Source: Geobacter sp. (GTDB taxonomy: Bacteria > Desulfobacterota > Desulfuromonadia > Geobacterales > Pseudopelobacteraceae). From it: DNA of 64,000 bases. Both the position numbers and the translations under genes were made by a program. Positions 43,503 to 53,827 of this stretch are shown here, one piece after another (within the stretch, counting starts at the first letter, position 1; every line of letters begins with the position of its first letter). A model generated the notes under the pieces. The model saw only the letters and a program-made list of their open reading frames with translations. It searched no databases and had not been told where the DNA came from. The DNA lies in contig PJFB01000001.1 of assembly GCA_003574895.1 (NCBI GenBank), forward strand, positions 310,001 to 374,000. Direction: 5' to 3'.

Positions 43503-44876
43503 CTACAGCCCGTACTTATCCATCTTGTAGCGCAGGGTACCACGGGGAATCTTCAGCATTAGTGCGGTCTGGAGCACATTGCCTCCATTATGCCGGAGGG
43601 CCTGGCCGATGAGCTCCATTTCGTAGGCGGAAACAGCTTCTTCAAGTCCGGCGCCGGCCGGTAAGGCTTTGGCCGGGATTTTGTCATCCGTGCCGTTTGC
43701 ATGAGAAATATCTCTGATTTCCAAGGGAAGGTATTCGGGTAGCAGGGTGGGGCCGGAGTGCATGATGCAGATACGTTCTATGACGTTTCTTAGTTCACGG
43801 ATATTGCCGGGCCAGTCGTAATTTTCCATCAGTGAGGCTGCTGCGGGCGCAATTCCGTTGAAGCACCGACCAAAGGAGCGGCTGAAGCTGTCCAGAAAAA
43901 AGGCTGCCAGGGGTTGAACGTCCTCGGGACGTTCCCTGAGTGGCGGGATATGAATAGGAAAGACATTGAGCCGATAGTACAGGTCTTCCCGGAAAGCGCC
44001 ATTGGCAAGCCGCTCCAGCAGATTGCGGTTGGTGGCCGCTATCACGCGGACGTCGATGTCTATGTCCTTGAGTCCGCCAACTCGGCGGATAGTCCGTTCC
44101 TGCAGTACCCGCAGCAGCTTGACCTGCATGGCGGTGTCCATCTCCCCGATCTCGTCCAGAAAAACAGTGCCGTGATGCGCTTCTTCGAACAGACCAGGTT
44201 TGCGCGCGGTGGCATTGGTGAAGGCGCCCTTTTCATGGCCGAATAGTTCGCTTTCCAGTAGGGTTGCCGGGATGGAGGCGCAATTTATGCCGACAAAAGG
44301 GGCATCGGACCGGCTCGACAGGTTATGGACGGCCCTGGCAACCAATTCCTTGCCTGTGCCGGATTCACCTGTAATCAATACGGTGGAGGATGGAATGCGG
44401 GCGATCTCCCTGATCTGCGCCAATATCTCGGCAAAGGCCCTGCTCTTGCCGATCATCTCCATCCGGAGCAGGGTGCCATCGCCTCTCTTGAGATTCCGGA
44501 CCTCCCGTTTCAGGGTCTGTGTTTGAAGTGCCAGTTTAACAATCAGTCTCAACGCATCGGCTTTGAAGGGTTTTTTCATGTAGTGGTAAGCTCCCAGCTT
44601 GAGGGCCTCCACGGCGCTCTCCACGGAGCCGTAACCGGTAATGACGATCACCAGCAGATCCGGGTCCAGTTCCTTCATGGATTTAAGCAGATCGATGCCG
44701 TTTTCCGTGCCCAGGTTGAGGTCGAGCAGTGCCAGGTCGATATCTTCGCCGGCTACCAATTCCAGGGCTTCGCTGCCCGACGCGGCCGAACAGGCCTGGT
44801 AGCCAGCATCGGTCAGGATGCGTTCCACGTTTTCGCGGATAAAGGCCTCGTCGTCGATGATCAGAATCTTTTCCAT
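43503..44876 (-). CDS. Sigma-54-dependent response regulator, NtrC family
   Basis: A 457-residue regulator: receiver with Asp52 in LALLDLNLG, AAA+ domain with Walker A GESGTGKE and Walker B GTVFLDEIGE, and a C-terminal Fis-type helix-turn-helix (NVLQTALMLKIPRGTLRYKM). The sigma-54 contact loop reads GAFTNA instead of GAFTGA, a variant found in some family members. Linked histidine kinase just upstream and a sigma-54 promoter just downstream of the operon suggest it drives livKHMGF in response to an extracellular ligand. No autoregulation can be read. Confidence 0.93.
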   Translation of the reverse strand: MEKILIIDDEAFIRENVERILTDAGYQACSAASGSEALELVAGEDIDLALLDLNLGTENGIDLLKSMKELDPDLLVIVITGYGSVESAVEALKLGAYHYMKKPFKADALRLIVKLALQTQTLKREVRNLKRGDGTLLRMEMIGKSRAFAEILAQIREIARIPSSTVLITGESGTGKELVARAVHNLSSRSDAPFVGINCASIPATLLESELFGHEKGAFTNATARKPGLFEEAHHGTVFLDEIGEMDTAMQVKLLRVLQERTIRRVGGLKDIDIDVRVIAATNRNLLERLANGAFREDLYYRLNVFPIHIPPLRERPEDVQPLAAFFLDSFSRSFGRCFNGIAPAAASLMENYDWPGNIRELRNVIERICIMHSGPTLLPEYLPLEIRDISHANGTDDKIPAKALPAGAGLEEAVSAYEMELIGQALRHNGGNVLQTALMLKIPRGTLRYKMDKYGL

Positions 44877-44897
44877 GTGTGTCCTTGAAGAAAGAAT

Positions 44898-47396
44898 TTA
44901 AAGCCCGCCCAACGGCAGTTCAATGACAAAACGCGTGCCTGTTCCGGCTGCGCTCTCCACCCGTATCATGCCGTGATGTTCTTCGATGATGCGCTGGGTG
45001 ATGGAAAGCCCCAGGCCTGTGCCGGCCCCTTTGCGGGTGAAAAATGGCTCGAAGATCAGGGGCAGGTCTGCTTCCTGGATGCCCGGGCCGTTGTCGGCAA
45101 CAATAATCACTGCCTGTCCGCCGCTTTCCCGGCTGGCAACGCGAATTTCGCCGCCGTCCGGCAAGGCTTCCAGCGCATTTTTGATGATGTTGATCAGGGC
45201 CTGTTTGATCTTTTCGGGATCGATCCTGAACAGGGGGATGTCCCCGGCGTCCAGGACCAGGAAAACCCGCTGGCGCTCGCAGGGGCGGCGCATCAGCAGT
45301 ATGGTGTCGTTCACCACCACATTGAGATCGCTGGTCCTGAAATCGGCCCTGGGGGGCGATGAATAGTTCAGCAGCGCATTGATCAGGCGTTCCACCCGCT
45401 CAATCTCGGTGAGGGCCTTCTTGATCATGATCTGATCGTCCGATCCGGTTGCGGCCCGGTCATGGAGGTCGTCCAGCAGCAGAGAGATGCCGGTAAGGGG
45501 GTTTCTCACCTCGTGGGCGATACCGGCCGACAATTTTCCCAGCGACGCCAGACGGTCAAGCCTGGTCATTTCCTCGCGTAATTTCTCTTTTTCCGTCTCG
45601 TTGCGCATGGTAACGGTCAGCCCCTTGATGCCGTCGGTGCCTATGGGAAAAAATCCCACTTCGAAGTAGATCAGGCCTGCGCCACGGTCGATCACGAAAG
45701 GCTCGCGGCCATAGCCGGAGTACGTGCCGAGTGCCCGATCTATCCGCTCTGCCATGTCTCCCCAACCCAGGAAGACGTCCTTGAAATGCATGTCTATCGT
45801 GATCCCGGAGCCGAGGAATTTCCGGCCGGTGGCGTTGATGGAGGTCAGCAGCCCCTGGGGTGAGAAGGTGACGATGGCGCTGGAGATGCTTTCCAGGATG
45901 CTGGCCTTGAAATTGCGCTCGTCGATGATCTCCAGCCGAGAACCGCGCAGCTCGTCCAGGGTGGCCAACAGCTTGTTCTTGCGCGACTCCAGTTCGTCGG
46001 CCATGAAGTTGAAGGTGCTGGCCAGTTCGCCGATCTCATCGGAAGACGTTACTTCAACCCTGTCGTGGGTATCGCCTTCGGCAAGCTTGCGGGCACCAGC
46101 CGTCAACTGCAGCAGCGGACGGCTGATCCCCTGGGAAAGTATCCAGGCGGACAGGGCTGCCAGCAGGGCGGTCAGCAGGATGATAATGCCACTCCTTCTG
46201 CGGTGCTTGTCCAGTTGACTGTTGATGAGCCCGATGCCCTTGCGGGCCGCGTCGTGGAACTGGTCCACCTGGAACCCGATGGTAACGCCGCCGAAGACGC
46301 CGTAGCGGCTGTAATCGCCGGTGTCGTAGAGGATCGGCACATAGGCCATGATCTTCTTGGCGCCGCCCACATTGGTGATATCCACGAATCCCGACCTCTG
46401 TTTGCGCACCTCGGCGGCCACAACGGGATAATTCGGATGGATGAACCCTGCCTGGTTCAGGTTGAAGGGGATCCGGCCGGTATCGATGTCGGCCCGGGAG
46501 GAGTGTTCCGTGTAGGGCGGTATCAGCCTGCCGTTTTTATCGAGCCCCCGGATATCCCAATATTTCGGATGGGTGATGATCCACCCCTCGTCATCGAAGA
46601 GAAAGGCGTAATTGCCGCTTTTGTAGGAGGGGAAAACCGTGGAGAAGTTTCTGCCCGGATCGATGTGCTGGGTGAACTCCATGAGGTGGCGGTGATCCAG
46701 GGATATTACGACCATGCCGTCGAAGCGGCCTTTCCTGTCGAACAGTGGAGTGCCGAAGCGGATGACACCATGGTAGGTCGCCCCGTCATAGGCGCTCTCA
46801 GGGTCCCTTGCGCCGGCCAGTTGCTCCTGCTTGGAAACGTGAAAGCCGGTCAGATGGGATACGTAGATTTCTCCTTGCCTGAGCGAGCGTATGCGCTGGA
46901 AATAATCCTCGCTTTTGAAGTCGGTGCCGGCGGGCCTGGAGACGTTTCTCAGTTCGTTCTGGGCAAGGAAACGGCCATTGCGGATAACGATCCTTTCGCG
47001 GCCTGTCCGGTCGATCATGGCAATGGAATAATAAAGCGGGATCAGTTCGCGAATCTCGCCGGGGCTGTCGATTGTGCCGCGCCGTTCCCATACCTCGCTG
47101 CTGCGGGTCATGTAGAAATTAAGCAGGGTTGGCCGGTCAAGCGACGAACCGGAAAGGAACAGCAGGTCGCTTTCGCATTTGTGCAGAAAGTCTGAGATGG
47201 AATCAGCCACGTGCTGGGCACGCATCTGCAGGGATTCGGAAGCCTGGATGTCCACGGTTTCGGCAATCTCTGACGTGAGCCTGGTCTTGATCGACTCCAG
47301 GTTCAACAGCAGGATTATCGATGAGGCCAGCAGCGGCAACAACGAAAGCAGTAGCGTGATGATCAGAATTTTTTTGAATATGGTGAGTCGCAGCAC
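44898..47396 (-). CDS. Membrane sensor histidine kinase with dCache domain
   Basis: An 832-residue kinase. One membrane helix at about residues 8-31, a large periplasmic dCache-type sensor (about 35-400, including YSIAMIDRTGRERIVIRNG and DGMVVISLDHR), a second helix at 408-428, HAMP at about 430-485, a PAS domain at 505-605, HisKA with phospho-acceptor His in LSAGIAHEVRNPL near residue 630, and HATPase with NIIKNALEAL, DNGPGIQ and GTGLGLSI. It is paired with the NtrC-type regulator 21 bases downstream. dCache domains of this sort often bind amino acids or small organic acids. Confidence 0.93.
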   Translation of the reverse strand: MLRLTIFKKILIITLLLSLLPLLASSIILLLNLESIKTRLTSEIAETVDIQASESLQMRAQHVADSISDFLHKCESDLLFLSGSSLDRPTLLNFYMTRSSEVWERRGTIDSPGEIRELIPLYYSIAMIDRTGRERIVIRNGRFLAQNELRNVSRPAGTDFKSEDYFQRIRSLRQGEIYVSHLTGFHVSKQEQLAGARDPESAYDGATYHGVIRFGTPLFDRKGRFDGMVVISLDHRHLMEFTQHIDPGRNFSTVFPSYKSGNYAFLFDDEGWIITHPKYWDIRGLDKNGRLIPPYTEHSSRADIDTGRIPFNLNQAGFIHPNYPVVAAEVRKQRSGFVDITNVGGAKKIMAYVPILYDTGDYSRYGVFGGVTIGFQVDQFHDAARKGIGLINSQLDKHRRRSGIIILLTALLAALSAWILSQGISRPLLQLTAGARKLAEGDTHDRVEVTSSDEIGELASTFNFMADELESRKNKLLATLDELRGSRLEIIDERNFKASILESISSAIVTFSPQGLLTSINATGRKFLGSGITIDMHFKDVFLGWGDMAERIDRALGTYSGYGREPFVIDRGAGLIYFEVGFFPIGTDGIKGLTVTMRNETEKEKLREEMTRLDRLASLGKLSAGIAHEVRNPLTGISLLLDDLHDRAATGSDDQIMIKKALTEIERVERLINALLNYSSPPRADFRTSDLNVVVNDTILLMRRPCERQRVFLVLDAGDIPLFRIDPEKIKQALINIIKNALEALPDGGEIRVASRESGGQAVIIVADNGPGIQEADLPLIFEPFFTRKGAGTGLGLSITQRIIEEHHGMIRVESAAGTGTRFVIELPLGGL

Positions 47397-47482
47397 TGTA
47401 ACTTCCTGGTAATCCCGATTGTATTTGTCAGATTACAATGTTAACTTATGGCGGTAAAGCGTTCTTTTAGAGAGGTTATTTT

Positions 47483-48739
47483 ATGCACCGTATTTCAATT
47501 TTGTTGGTTGCCGTATTTTTTCTGACAACAGCACCGATCACAAGCTTTGCCGCCATGGAACTTTACAGCGGCACGATCCGGATTATCAAATCTTCCGGCA
47601 AGGCCTGTGAAGGCTTCAAGAGCGAACATGCCGTGGAGATGCTTCTTGAACGCGGCAAGGTTACCCCGCGGATCAGCGGCTACTTCGCTGGGGAGGGTTT
47701 GGCCACCGGACGCTTCTCCGGAGATGATGCCTCGCACCTGGAGGTGCGCTACCCCTACGTGGAGGAGTCCAAGGCTTCGGGTCATTTCATCAAGATTGCC
47801 GCTGATGGCGTTTCCGTACAGGCCGAACTCCATGACCGTCATATCGAGGAAACCGCGGAAGACTGCAACTTCGACCTGGCGCGCCTGGAGTTGCGCCGCG
47901 TTAACGATGACAAGTTGACTGAAAACCGCTTCAAGCAGATCGCCGGTCTGTACGACGCGCAGTTGATGCGCTCCCAAGCCTCGGTCCTGGTCCAGGAGGG
48001 CCTAAACGCGGAGGCCATAGTTCTTTACGAAAAGGCGCTGGCCTTGGTGGATTCGGTTGCGAATAAAGACCCTGACATGATCGCCCCCTACCTGTCCAGC
48101 CTGGCTACTGCCTATATCAGGGCAGGGCGCTTTAAGGATTTCAACCGTCTTTATGATGTCCGGATCGATAGCATCAAGGATGAACCATTGCGGGCGTTTT
48201 TTCTGGGCCACCGCATTCGCGCCCTTTTGAACGAGGGGAAAGCGGCCTTGGTACGGGAGGATTACGACGGCGCCCTGATAAAATTCCAGCAGGCCTACCA
48301 GCTGCATCCACAGGGCAAGGACATCATGGCTGCGATCATGGCGGCTTATGTACGTGCCGGCAGGTATGATGACGCCATCGCGTTTCTGGAAAAGGCACTC
48401 AAGACCCTGGATAACGATAACGATCGCAGTGATGTCAGCGAAGCCATTGCCCTGGTGTATTACGAGAAAGCGAAAAAGGCGGAGAAAAAGGAAAATGACC
48501 CGGAGGCGGAGGCTTCTTTGAGAAAGGCCGAGCAGCTTGCGCCGGATAATTTCCATTATCTGGTCGCCCTGGCGCGTTTGCGGCACAAGATGGGCAGCCT
48601 GGACGAGGCGGAAAAGATCCTGGATAGCGGGCTGCGGCGTTTCAAGGACGAGGCTATCCGCAAGGAGATCATTGCGGCCCGGGATCGGATGCGGTTGACC
48701 GAGTCAATCCTCAAGAAGATCCGAAAGGCGGGCAGCTGA
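47483..48739 (+). CDS. Secreted TPR-containing protein of unknown function
   Basis: A 418-residue exported protein (signal ISILLVAVFFLTTAPITSFA). Residues about 25-145 are a beta-rich unrecognised region with two Cys; the rest is helical and has TPR-like motifs (AEAIVLYEKALALVDS, GALIKFQQAYQLHPQ, AIAFLEKALKTL, AEKILDSGLRRF). It likely sits in the periplasm. It overlaps the UbiD gene by one base (TGATG), so the two are translated together, though a shared job is not apparent. Confidence 0.8.
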   Translation: MHRISILLVAVFFLTTAPITSFAAMELYSGTIRIIKSSGKACEGFKSEHAVEMLLERGKVTPRISGYFAGEGLATGRFSGDDASHLEVRYPYVEESKASGHFIKIAADGVSVQAELHDRHIEETAEDCNFDLARLELRRVNDDKLTENRFKQIAGLYDAQLMRSQASVLVQEGLNAEAIVLYEKALALVDSVANKDPDMIAPYLSSLATAYIRAGRFKDFNRLYDVRIDSIKDEPLRAFFLGHRIRALLNEGKAALVREDYDGALIKFQQAYQLHPQGKDIMAAIMAAYVRAGRYDDAIAFLEKALKTLDNDNDRSDVSEAIALVYYEKAKKAEKKENDPEAEASLRKAEQLAPDNFHYLVALARLRHKMGSLDEAEKILDSGLRRFKDEAIRKEIIAARDRMRLTESILKKIRKAGS

Positions 48740-50580
48740 TGGGGTACCGGAATCTGCAGGAATGTGTTGCCGATCTTGAGCGGCGGAGAATGCTGGTGCG
48801 TATCGAGACCCCCCTTGATCCCCGGTTGGAGGTCGGCGCCGTGCAAAGGCGGGTCTATCAGGCTGGCGGACCGGCATTGCTCTTTACCAACCCGGTCCAT
48901 TGCCGTTTTCCGCTGCTGGGCAATCTGTTCGGCACCCTGGAGCGGACCCGTTTCATCTTCCGCGATACCCTGGATGACATCCGGCGCCTGGTGGAGTTGA
49001 AACTGAATCCGTTTTACGCCCTGAAAAATCCGTTGGAGGCCGTCAAGGCGCCTGCTGCCGCACTGCATCTGATGCCGGCCACCACCTCCAACGCTCCGGT
49101 GTTGGAGTGCCGCACAACTCTCTCCAATCTTCCGCAGGTCGTTTCCTGGCCAAAGGATGGCGGCGCATTCATCACCCTGCCGCAGGTTTACAGCGAAAGC
49201 CTTGCCTCACCAGGTCTGGCCAAATCCAATCTGGGCATGTACCGGGTACAGATTTCCGGTAATAATTATGAAACGGACCGGCAAGCCGGGTTGCACTACC
49301 AGATCCATCGCGGGATCGGCGGGCACCATGCCGAAGCCATTGCACGTGGCGATCTTCTGCGGGTCAACGTCTTTGTGGGCGGGCCGCCCGCCATGAGCGT
49401 GGCTGCCGTAATGCCGCTGCCCGAGGGGATGCCGGAGATATCCTTTGCCGGGCTGCTGGCTGGTCGGCGCATTGGGATGGCGCATCTGGCAGGGCATCTG
49501 CCGGTCAGCGCCGAGGCGGATTTCTGTATCTGTGGCGTTGTCCACCCCGCCAAAACCTTGCCGGAAGGCCCCTTTGGCGATCACCTGGGTTACTACAGTC
49601 TGGTCCACGAATTCCCTTATATCGAGGTGGATGCTGTCTACCACCGCAAGGACGCCATCTGGCCCTTTACCACTGTGGGGCGTCCGCCCCAGGAGGACAC
49701 CAGTTTCGGTGCCTTTATCCACGAACTGACCGGGCCGTTGATTCCCACCGTGGTCAGCGGTGTAAAAGAGGTCCATGCCGTGGATGCCGCAGGTGTGCAT
49801 CCGTTGTTGCTGGCCATTGCCACTGAACGCTATGTCCCCTATGCGAGCGTGCGCCAGCCCCAGGAACTCCTGACCATTGCCAATGCCATTCTTGGCCAGG
49901 GGCAGCTTTCCCTGGCCAAATACCTTCTGATCGCCGCCCAGGAGGATGCCCCCACTCTTCATACCCACGATATCGGCGATTTTCTCAGGCATATCCTGGA
50001 ACGGGCCGATTGGCGCAGCGATCTGCATTTCCAAACCGCTACTACCATTGATACCCTTGATTACAGCGGCCATGGTCTTAACGAAGGGTCCAAGGTGGTG
50101 GTAGCAGTGGCTGGTCCTGTGAGGAACCGGTTGCAGCGGGAACTCCCGGCCGGACTCGAATTTCCGGTTGGATTCGGCCCTGCCGCGGTCTGTCTGCCGG
50201 GGATCTTGGCAATCCAGGGGCCGGCGTCACAACAGGGAAGGGGCGAGAGCGATGCTGCAATCGAAGAATTTTGCCGCTATTACGAAGGGCGAGACAGCTT
50301 TGACGGCTTTCCCCTCCTTATCATCTGTGACGATAGCGCATTCACTGCCGCCGCTCTGAACAACTTCCTCTGGGTCGCCTTCACCCGCTCCAACCCGGCC
50401 ACTGACATCTACGGCATTGGTGCCGAAACCAGGGGTAGGCATTGGGGATGCCGCGGGCCGCTGGTGATCGACGCCCGCAGCAAGCCGTTCCACGCGCCGG
50501 CCCTGGTCGATGACCCCGTTGTTGAGCGGAAAGTGGACCAACTGGGCGCGCCGGGAGGTCCTTTGCACGGGATCGTCTGA
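48739..50580 (+). CDS. ubiD: UbiD-family prenylated-FMN decarboxylase
   Basis: A 613-residue UbiD-family protein: N-terminus YRNLQECVADLERR, the HRGIGGHHAEA and PPAMSVAA prFMN site region, EGPFGDHLGYYS with the catalytic Glu/Asp/Glu region and a large C-terminal domain. Family members decarboxylate aromatic or alpha,beta-unsaturated acids; in ubiquinone or menaquinone (futalosine) makers they act on a quinone precursor. It is longer than E. coli UbiD (about 497), matching the subgroup of about 600 residues. No UbiX is in the window. Confidence 0.85.
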   Translation: MGYRNLQECVADLERRRMLVRIETPLDPRLEVGAVQRRVYQAGGPALLFTNPVHCRFPLLGNLFGTLERTRFIFRDTLDDIRRLVELKLNPFYALKNPLEAVKAPAAALHLMPATTSNAPVLECRTTLSNLPQVVSWPKDGGAFITLPQVYSESLASPGLAKSNLGMYRVQISGNNYETDRQAGLHYQIHRGIGGHHAEAIARGDLLRVNVFVGGPPAMSVAAVMPLPEGMPEISFAGLLAGRRIGMAHLAGHLPVSAEADFCICGVVHPAKTLPEGPFGDHLGYYSLVHEFPYIEVDAVYHRKDAIWPFTTVGRPPQEDTSFGAFIHELTGPLIPTVVSGVKEVHAVDAAGVHPLLLAIATERYVPYASVRQPQELLTIANAILGQGQLSLAKYLLIAAQEDAPTLHTHDIGDFLRHILERADWRSDLHFQTATTIDTLDYSGHGLNEGSKVVVAVAGPVRNRLQRELPAGLEFPVGFGPAAVCLPGILAIQGPASQQGRGESDAAIEEFCRYYEGRDSFDGFPLLIICDDSAFTAAALNNFLWVAFTRSNPATDIYGIGAETRGRHWGCRGPLVIDARSKPFHAPALVDDPVVERKVDQLGAPGGPLHGIV

Positions 50581-50752
50581 GAGTCAGGTTGACTGTATTT
50601 GTTACAATCAGGTTACAACAACGTGACAATTGTATTGAAAGAATAAGGTTTAGTGGGACATTTTAATGGAATTTTGTTGACAAGTCTGGTTTGTTTTAAT
50701 TAGTGTGTACTTGCTTGGAGGTCTGCATAAATACTGACAAGGAGGTCATGAA

Positions 50753-52381
50753 ATGAGGAATCTGAAAATCGGTATCAGGCTGGGGCTCGGATTTTTGTGC
50801 ATGGTGTTGCTGATCGCCATCATGACTGCTTTTGCGTATGTGCAGATCGGAAAAATTGAGGATCAGGTGGACCAGATTGCCGCCAACAATTTCCCCAAGT
50901 CCCAGGCCGCCTCCATCGCCTTGGAATCCCTTCAGAATGTATGCCGCTCCGTGGTTATGGTTATAGCCATCGAGGATCCTGCCTTAAGGGCCAAGGCCAG
51001 GGATTACATCGAAAAGCAACGTATCATTTATCGCGATTCGATAAAGAAACTGGAGGATATGGAGAAAAGCGATAAGGGGAAAGCCCTGATCGAGAACATG
51101 AAGCAGACCAGCAAGGCCGTGGCCGAGATCAATAACAAGGCCATGGACCTTGCCATGAACGGCAACCAGGTTGAGGCCGACAAGGTGCTGGCAACGGAAG
51201 TCGAACCCAAGATTTTAACACTCCAGAAGGCCTTTGAGGAAATGTCCGTTTATCAGGCCGGGTTGGTGGATTTCAGCTACAAGGAGTCGCAGTCGATTGT
51301 AAAATCGGCCTATACTTGGCTGCTTATCGCCTGTGCCATTGCCATCCTGATCGCGATTGCCTGTGCCCTGCTGATTACCCGCAGCATCACCGTCCCCCTC
51401 GGCAGCATGCGCTCGATAATCCAGGATATCGCCCAGGGCGAGGGGGATCTAACCAAGCGTCTCGATGCCAGTTCAAAGGACGAACTTGGTGAAACCAGCC
51501 AATGGTTCAATGTCTTCGTCGATAAACTGCACGGCATCATCAGCCAGGTGGCCCAGACCACTCACCAGGTGGCCGCAGCTTCCAGCCAGCTTCATGCAAC
51601 CGCAAAGCAGATGGCTGAAGGGTCGGAGGAGATCGTTGCCCAGGCCGGAACGGTGGCCACTGCTGGCGAGGAAATGTCGGCCACCTCGGGCGATATTGCC
51701 CAGAATTGCCAGTTTGCCGCCGAAGGCTCTCAGCATGCCAGTGCGGCAGCGGTTTCCGGGGCCCAGGTAGTGGATGAAACCATTGCCGTTATGAACAGTA
51801 TTTCCGAACGGGTCAGGAATTCTGCCCAGGCGGTTGAAAGCCTTGGCTCCAGATCAGACCAGATCGGGGAGATTGTCGGCACCATTGAGGACATTGCCGA
51901 CCAGACCAACCTGTTGGCGCTCAATGCCGCCATCGAAGCAGCCCGTGCCGGCGAACAGGGGCGGGGATTCGCTGTCGTTGCCGATGAGGTGCGTGCCCTT
52001 GCCGAAAGAACGACAAAGGCGACCCGTGAAATCAGTGAAATGATCAAGGCCATCCAACAGGAGACCAAAGGGGCTGTTGTTGCCATGGAAGAAGGGGTCA
52101 GCGAGGTTGCCAAGGGGAGTGAAAAGGCAGCAAATTCAGGCAAGGCTTTAGAGCAAATTCTTGAGCAGATCAATTCTGTCACAGCCCAGATTGCCCAGGT
52201 AGCCACGGCAGCAGAAGAACAAACCGCCACGACCTCGGAGATCAGCAACAATATGCAGCAGATCACCGGCATTGTGTCCCATTCGGCCCGCGGCGCCCAG
52301 GAAACTGCGATTGCAGCCAACCAGCTCTCCGGACTTTCGGAAGATCTTCGCAAAATTGTCAGCCAGTTCAAGTTAGCTTAA
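50753..52381 (+). CDS. Methyl-accepting chemotaxis protein
   Basis: A 542-residue chemoreceptor: helix 1 at about 10-30, a 4-helix-bundle periplasmic domain to about residue 187, helix 2 at 188-210, HAMP to about 265, then the cytoplasmic signalling domain with the conserved hairpin [20 protein letters not shown]. The C-terminus (SQFKLA) lacks a CheR-binding pentapeptide. AAGGAGGTCATGAA precedes the start. It is followed by cheW 13 bases later, so both probably belong to a single chemosensory array. Confidence 0.95.
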   Translation: MRNLKIGIRLGLGFLCMVLLIAIMTAFAYVQIGKIEDQVDQIAANNFPKSQAASIALESLQNVCRSVVMVIAIEDPALRAKARDYIEKQRIIYRDSIKKLEDMEKSDKGKALIENMKQTSKAVAEINNKAMDLAMNGNQVEADKVLATEVEPKILTLQKAFEEMSVYQAGLVDFSYKESQSIVKSAYTWLLIACAIAILIAIACALLITRSITVPLGSMRSIIQDIAQGEGDLTKRLDASSKDELGETSQWFNVFVDKLHGIISQVAQTTHQVAAASSQLHATAKQMAEGSEEIVAQAGTVATAGEEMSATSGDIAQNCQFAAEGSQHASAAAVSGAQVVDETIAVMNSISERVRNSAQAVESLGSRSDQIGEIVGTIEDIADQTNLLALNAAIEAARAGEQGRGFAVVADEVRALAERTTKATREISEMIKAIQQETKGAVVAMEEGVSEVAKGSEKAANSGKALEQILEQINSVTAQIAQVATAAEEQTATTSEISNNMQQITGIVSHSARGAQETAIAANQLSGLSEDLRKIVSQFKLA

Positions 52382-52394
52382 TAGGAGGGTCCAT

Positions 52395-52883
52395 ATGTCA
52401 AATGCGCTTGTCCCGATGAAAGACACTGAAGGCAGTGGTGAACTGATCCAGTTGGTAAGCTTCAATCTTGACCAGGAGGAATATGGGGTTGAAGTTTTGA
52501 AGGTACGCGAAATCATCCGCATGAACACCATCACCCATATGCCCAACACGCCGCATTATGTGGAGGGGATCATCAATCTGCGCGGCAAGGTTATTCCGAT
52601 CATCTCCATGCGCAAGCGATTCGGTCTGATGGAGTCGGACAACGACAGCCACACGCGGATCATGATCATGGATATCGGTGGCGAGTTGATGGGTTTCATA
52701 GTTGATTCGGTCTCCGAGGTTATCCGGATTTCCGGCACCGAGATCCAGCCATCGCCATCAGTGGCCGGTGGCGGCATTGACCAGGATTGCATTGCCGGTG
52801 TGATCAACATGTCCGAGCGTTTATTGGTGCTGCTCGATCTGGACCGGATGTTTTCCCAAGAGGAAAAAGAGTTTTTTAGCTGA
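52395..52883 (+). CDS. cheW: Chemotaxis coupling protein CheW
   Basis: A 162-residue single-CheW-domain protein: LVSFNLDQEEYGVEVLKVREIIR, then INLRGKVIPIISMRKRFG and SVSEVIRI near the end of the domain. It links the MCP just upstream to CheA. A strong AGGAGGG ribosome site precedes it, 14 bases from the MCP stop. A terminator follows. No cheA is in the window. Confidence 0.95.
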   Translation: MSNALVPMKDTEGSGELIQLVSFNLDQEEYGVEVLKVREIIRMNTITHMPNTPHYVEGIINLRGKVIPIISMRKRFGLMESDNDSHTRIMIMDIGGELMGFIVDSVSEVIRISGTEIQPSPSVAGGGIDQDCIAGVINMSERLLVLLDLDRMFSQEEKEFFS

Positions 52884-52910
52884 GCGGTGGTGAGGTAATA
52901 AGCGTTGCGG

Positions 52911-52939
52911 GAGCAGGCCTTTGGTCTGCTCTTTTTTTT
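52911..52939 (+). terminator. Intrinsic terminator after cheW
   Basis: The arms GAGCAGGCC and GGTCTGCTC (one G-T pair) flank TTT and are followed by a run of eight T residues. It closes the MCP-cheW unit 28 bases after the stop. Confidence 0.9.
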
Positions 52940-53058
52940 GCGGCACATTGCAGGCAGTTCATGCCAGCCTGGAATTATTCAAAACCGATTGTGTGTTGAT
53001 CAAGTTTGACTTAATATGCAGTGCCATTTAAGTGGGAATAGATTATGAGGGGTGACTT

Positions 53059-53478
53059 ATGGGTGAAACAGTCAGATTCGGCGTGTCGATAGATGCGAAA
53101 CTATTGGACAGTTTTGATAGTCTCATTGAACACAAGCGGTACATGAACCGCTCCGAGGCTATTCGCGATCTGATTCGCGCCTCTCTGGTCGAAACAAAAT
53201 GGGAGTATGGCGACGAAGAAATGGTTGGCACGGTAACCCTTGTCTACGATCACCATGTCCATGACCTTTCGGAAAAACTCACAGAACAGCAACATACTTA
53301 CCACCAGCAGATCATCTCGGCGCTGCACGTACACCTGGATGCCCATAATTGCCTGGAAGTCCTTGTCGTGCGCGGTCAGGCAAGGGACGTCAAGCGCATC
53401 GCCGACGAACTGATCGGGGTCAAGGGTGTAAAACATGGGAAGCTGGTGATGACCACGACTGGTGAAGAGCTGCATTGA
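53059..53478 (+). CDS. nikR: Nickel-responsive regulator NikR
   Basis: A 139-residue ribbon-helix-helix/ACT-like repressor. The DNA-binding strand [16 protein letters not shown] is followed by [12 protein letters not shown]. The four nickel ligands are intact with the E. coli spacing: His79, His90, His92 and Cys98 in [14 protein letters not shown]. It should shut down nickel uptake or adjust Ni-enzymes such as the Hya hydrogenase encoded at 22-26 kb. No NikR palindrome (GTATGA-N16-TCATAC) was found near hya. The gene stands alone. Confidence 0.93.
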   Translation: MGETVRFGVSIDAKLLDSFDSLIEHKRYMNRSEAIRDLIRASLVETKWEYGDEEMVGTVTLVYDHHVHDLSEKLTEQQHTYHQQIISALHVHLDAHNCLEVLVVRGQARDVKRIADELIGVKGVKHGKLVMTTTGEELH

Positions 53479-53591
53479 CGATGCTTGCAGGCCGTTTTCT
53501 CTGATTACGGAATCCAAAGCCATACCCTTGACGTATTGGTAAGGAATCTGCTAATAAATAACTTTTTGATCTGACTGCGAGGATTTCAACT

Positions 53592-53798
53592 ATGTCGTTT
53601 ATCACCATCGATGAGGCACGCTGCAAAGGGTGTGGTTTGTGCACCATCGCCTGTCCGAAAAAACTGGTTACAATGAGTACTACCCCCAACAGTCTCGGTT
53701 TTACGGTGGCCACCTTCTCAGATCCGGAAAAATGTTCCGGGTGCGCTTTGTGTGCCGAGATGTGTCCAGACGTCGCCATCATGGTTTTTAAAGATTAA
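53592..53798 (+). CDS. korD: 2-oxoacid:ferredoxin oxidoreductase, ferredoxin (delta) subunit
   Basis: A 68-residue protein with two 4Fe-4S ferredoxin motifs: CKGCGLCTIACPK and CSGCALCAEMCPD. It begins the korDABC cluster (delta, alpha, beta, gamma), the usual order of 2-oxoglutarate:ferredoxin oxidoreductase in Geobacter. It probably passes electrons from the enzyme to free ferredoxin. The alpha gene follows after 29-32 bases. Confidence 0.92.
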   Translation: MSFITIDEARCKGCGLCTIACPKKLVTMSTTPNSLGFTVATFSDPEKCSGCALCAEMCPDVAIMVFKD

Positions 53799-53827
53799 GT
53801 CACGCAATTTGTGTTCAGACGGAGGCA

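Noticed and set aside
49207-50073. Long minus-strand frame opposite ubiD
   Set aside because: Shadow of ubiD; no RBS or recognisable motif.
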